Shown here: piece after piece, positions 15,167 through 16,190 of the stretch
Layout: each line of letters begins with the position of its first letter
Numbering within the stretch: the stretch's first letter is position 1
Assembly: GCA_937871645.1 (NCBI GenBank)
Contig: CALMPZ010000462.1
Span: forward strand, 1 to 16,190
Reading direction: 5' to 3'
DNA: 16,190 bases
From: an uncultured Polymorphobacter sp.
GTDB taxonomy: Bacteria > Pseudomonadota > Alphaproteobacteria > Sphingomonadales > Sphingomonadaceae
Notes under the pieces: generated by a model
Database searches by the model: none
Seen by the model: the letters and a program-made list of their open reading frames with translations, nothing else
Told to the model about the DNA's origin: nothing
Translations under genes and position numbers: made by a program

Positions 15167-16190
15167 CAGCCGCCCACCTTTCCGAAGCCGCCGCCGCCCG
15201 GCGTTTCAATCACGAACACATCACCCGCCGCCAACATCACCGTCGCGGTTGCGCCGAAATCCTCGCGGCTGCCGTCGGCGCGTTCGACCCAGTTGCGGCC
15301 TGTCGCGCCGTTGGTGCCACCAGCCAACCCGAACGGCGGCACATCGCGGCGGTTCGCCAACATACCCGCGGTGACAGGTTCGAGGAAGCGTACGCGGCGC
15401 ACGACGCCGTCGCCGCCGTGGTGCGCCCCCGCGCCGCCCGAGCCACGCCGGATCGCGAAGGTTTCGAGCCGCACCGGGAAGCGCGTTTCCAGTATCTCGG
15501 GGTCGGTCAGCCGGCTGTTAGTCATGTGCGTCTGCACCGCGCTGGCGCCGTCGAAGTCTGCGCCCGCGCCCGCGCCGCCCGCGACGGTTTCGTAATATTG
15601 CACTTGGGTATTGCCGAAGGTGAAGTTGTTCATCGTCCCCTGCGCGCCCGCCATCACGCCCAATGCACCGAAAAGCGCATCGGTGACGACCTGGCTGGTT
15701 TCGACATTGCCCGCGACCACCGCCGCCGGATAGGCCGGATCGAGCATCGAGCCCGGCGGCACGGTCAGCGTCACGCCGCGCAGGCAGCCGTCGTTGAGCG
15801 GGATGTCGTCGCCGACCAGGCAGCGGAACACATAGAGCACCGCCGCGCGCGCAATCGAGCGCGGCGCGTTGAAATTGTCGGGGCGCTGCGTGCTGGTGCC
15901 GGTGAAATCGACGTGCGCGGTGCGTGCGGTGCGGTCGACGGTGATGCGCACCGAAACCTCCGCGCCGTTGTCCATCGGGTAGGTGAAGCTACCGCTGTCG
16001 AGCGTCTCCAGCACCCGGCGCACCGCCTCGTCGGCATGGTCCTGGACATGGCCCATATAGGCCGCGACGACGTCCTGCCCATGCGCCGCAACCAGCACCT
16101 TGAGCGCTGCGGCCCCCTGGCTACATGCCGCGACCTGCGCTTTCAGGTCAGCAATGTTCGCGGCGATGTTGCGCGCCGGATACGCCCCCA
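15166..16190 (-). CDS. 5-oxoprolinase / hydantoinase B (HyuB) family subunit, C-terminal part
   Basis: About 340 residues of the C-terminal part are visible; the frame is open to the right edge, so the N-terminus is missing. At the edge the frame reads '[20 protein letters not shown]', a typical HyuB segment. Later signatures include '[20 protein letters not shown]', '[20 protein letters not shown]', '[18 protein letters not shown]', '[12 protein letters not shown]', '[20 protein letters not shown]' and the glycine-rich end '[12 protein letters not shown]'. The family hydrolyses 5-oxoproline to glutamate with ATP, or hydantoins. The transporter genes immediately downstream favour 5-oxoprolinase over hydantoinase. 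Whether it is a separate B subunit or part of an A-B fusion cannot be seen here. Its stop overlaps the DUF969 start. Confidence 0.92.
   Translation of the reverse strand, partial: GAYPARNIAANIADLKAQVAACSQGAAALKVLVAAHGQDVVAAYMGHVQDHADEAVRRVLETLDSGSFTYPMDNGAEVSVRITVDRTARTAHVDFTGTSTQRPDNFNAPRSIARAAVLYVFRCLVGDDIPLNDGCLRGVTLTVPPGSMLDPAYPAAVVAGNVETSQVVTDALFGALGVMAGAQGTMNNFTFGNTQVQYYETVAGGAGAGADFDGASAVQTHMTNSRLTDPEILETRFPVRLETFAIRRGSGGAGAHHGGDGVVRRVRFLEPVTAGMLANRRDVPPFGLAGGTNGATGRNWVERADGSREDFGATATVMLAAGDVFVIETPGGGGFGKVGG

Noticed and set aside
14502..15209. Upstream extension of the DUF979 frame to make a 552-residue protein
   Set aside because: Over this stretch DUF969 is coded in another frame, and the ATGA overlap at 14498-14501 marks the real DUF979 start.

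Overview
The window looks like chromosomal DNA from a high-GC alphaproteobacterium, most likely a sphingomonad (Sphingomonadales). Three things point there: the bc1 complex proteins are of alphaproteobacterial type; there is a small PEP-CTERM protein with the 'PEPASWAMM..GFGLVGG..RRR' type of sorting tail common in sphingomonads; and dispersed GTCATCCCGGC and GGCCTCCGGCGGGCAGG palindromic repeats lie between genes. The lineage is inferred from family knowledge; no database was searched. I see no rRNA, tRNA, CRISPR array, transposase or phage gene.

Layout, left to right. (1) 1-365: the 3' end of an acyl-CoA dehydrogenase gene (+). (2) 366-571: nested inverted repeats. (3) 572-1891: an MFS transporter (+). 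(4) 1892-2360: a non-conserved stretch in which a perfect 39-bp inverted repeat brackets a possible small membrane protein, followed by the pet operon terminator. (5) 2361-5104 (-): petA-petB-petC, the complete cytochrome bc1 complex, transcribed leftward and closed by a strong intrinsic terminator. (6) 5258-6514 (-): kynureninase. (7) 6576-9118 (+): a tight run of four genes: FAH-family hydrolase, tRNA methyltransferase TrmL, coproporphyrinogen oxidase HemF and a GNAT acetyltransferase. (8) 9172-9459 (-): the PEP-CTERM protein with its own terminator. (9) 9686-12477 (+): glutathione-dependent formaldehyde oxidation, with S-(hydroxymethyl)glutathione dehydrogenase and S-formylglutathione hydrolase separated by a DUF4239 membrane protein. 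(10) 12478-12597: another palindromic repeat cluster between convergent genes. (11) 12598-16190 (-): a chain joined by stop/start overlaps: a 5-oxoprolinase/hydantoinase-B subunit (cut by the right edge), DUF969 and DUF979 membrane proteins (probable 5-oxoproline transporter), and DUF2891.

Functionally the window combines respiration (bc1 and haem synthesis by HemF), formaldehyde detoxification, tryptophan/aromatic catabolism (KynU, FAH hydrolase) and 5-oxoproline use. The items most worth following up are the place of the uncharacterised DUF2891 in the 5-oxoproline operon, the DUF4239 gene inside the formaldehyde module, and a family of small hairpins whose stems change in a compensatory way between copies, one pair of which brackets a small membrane-protein ORF.
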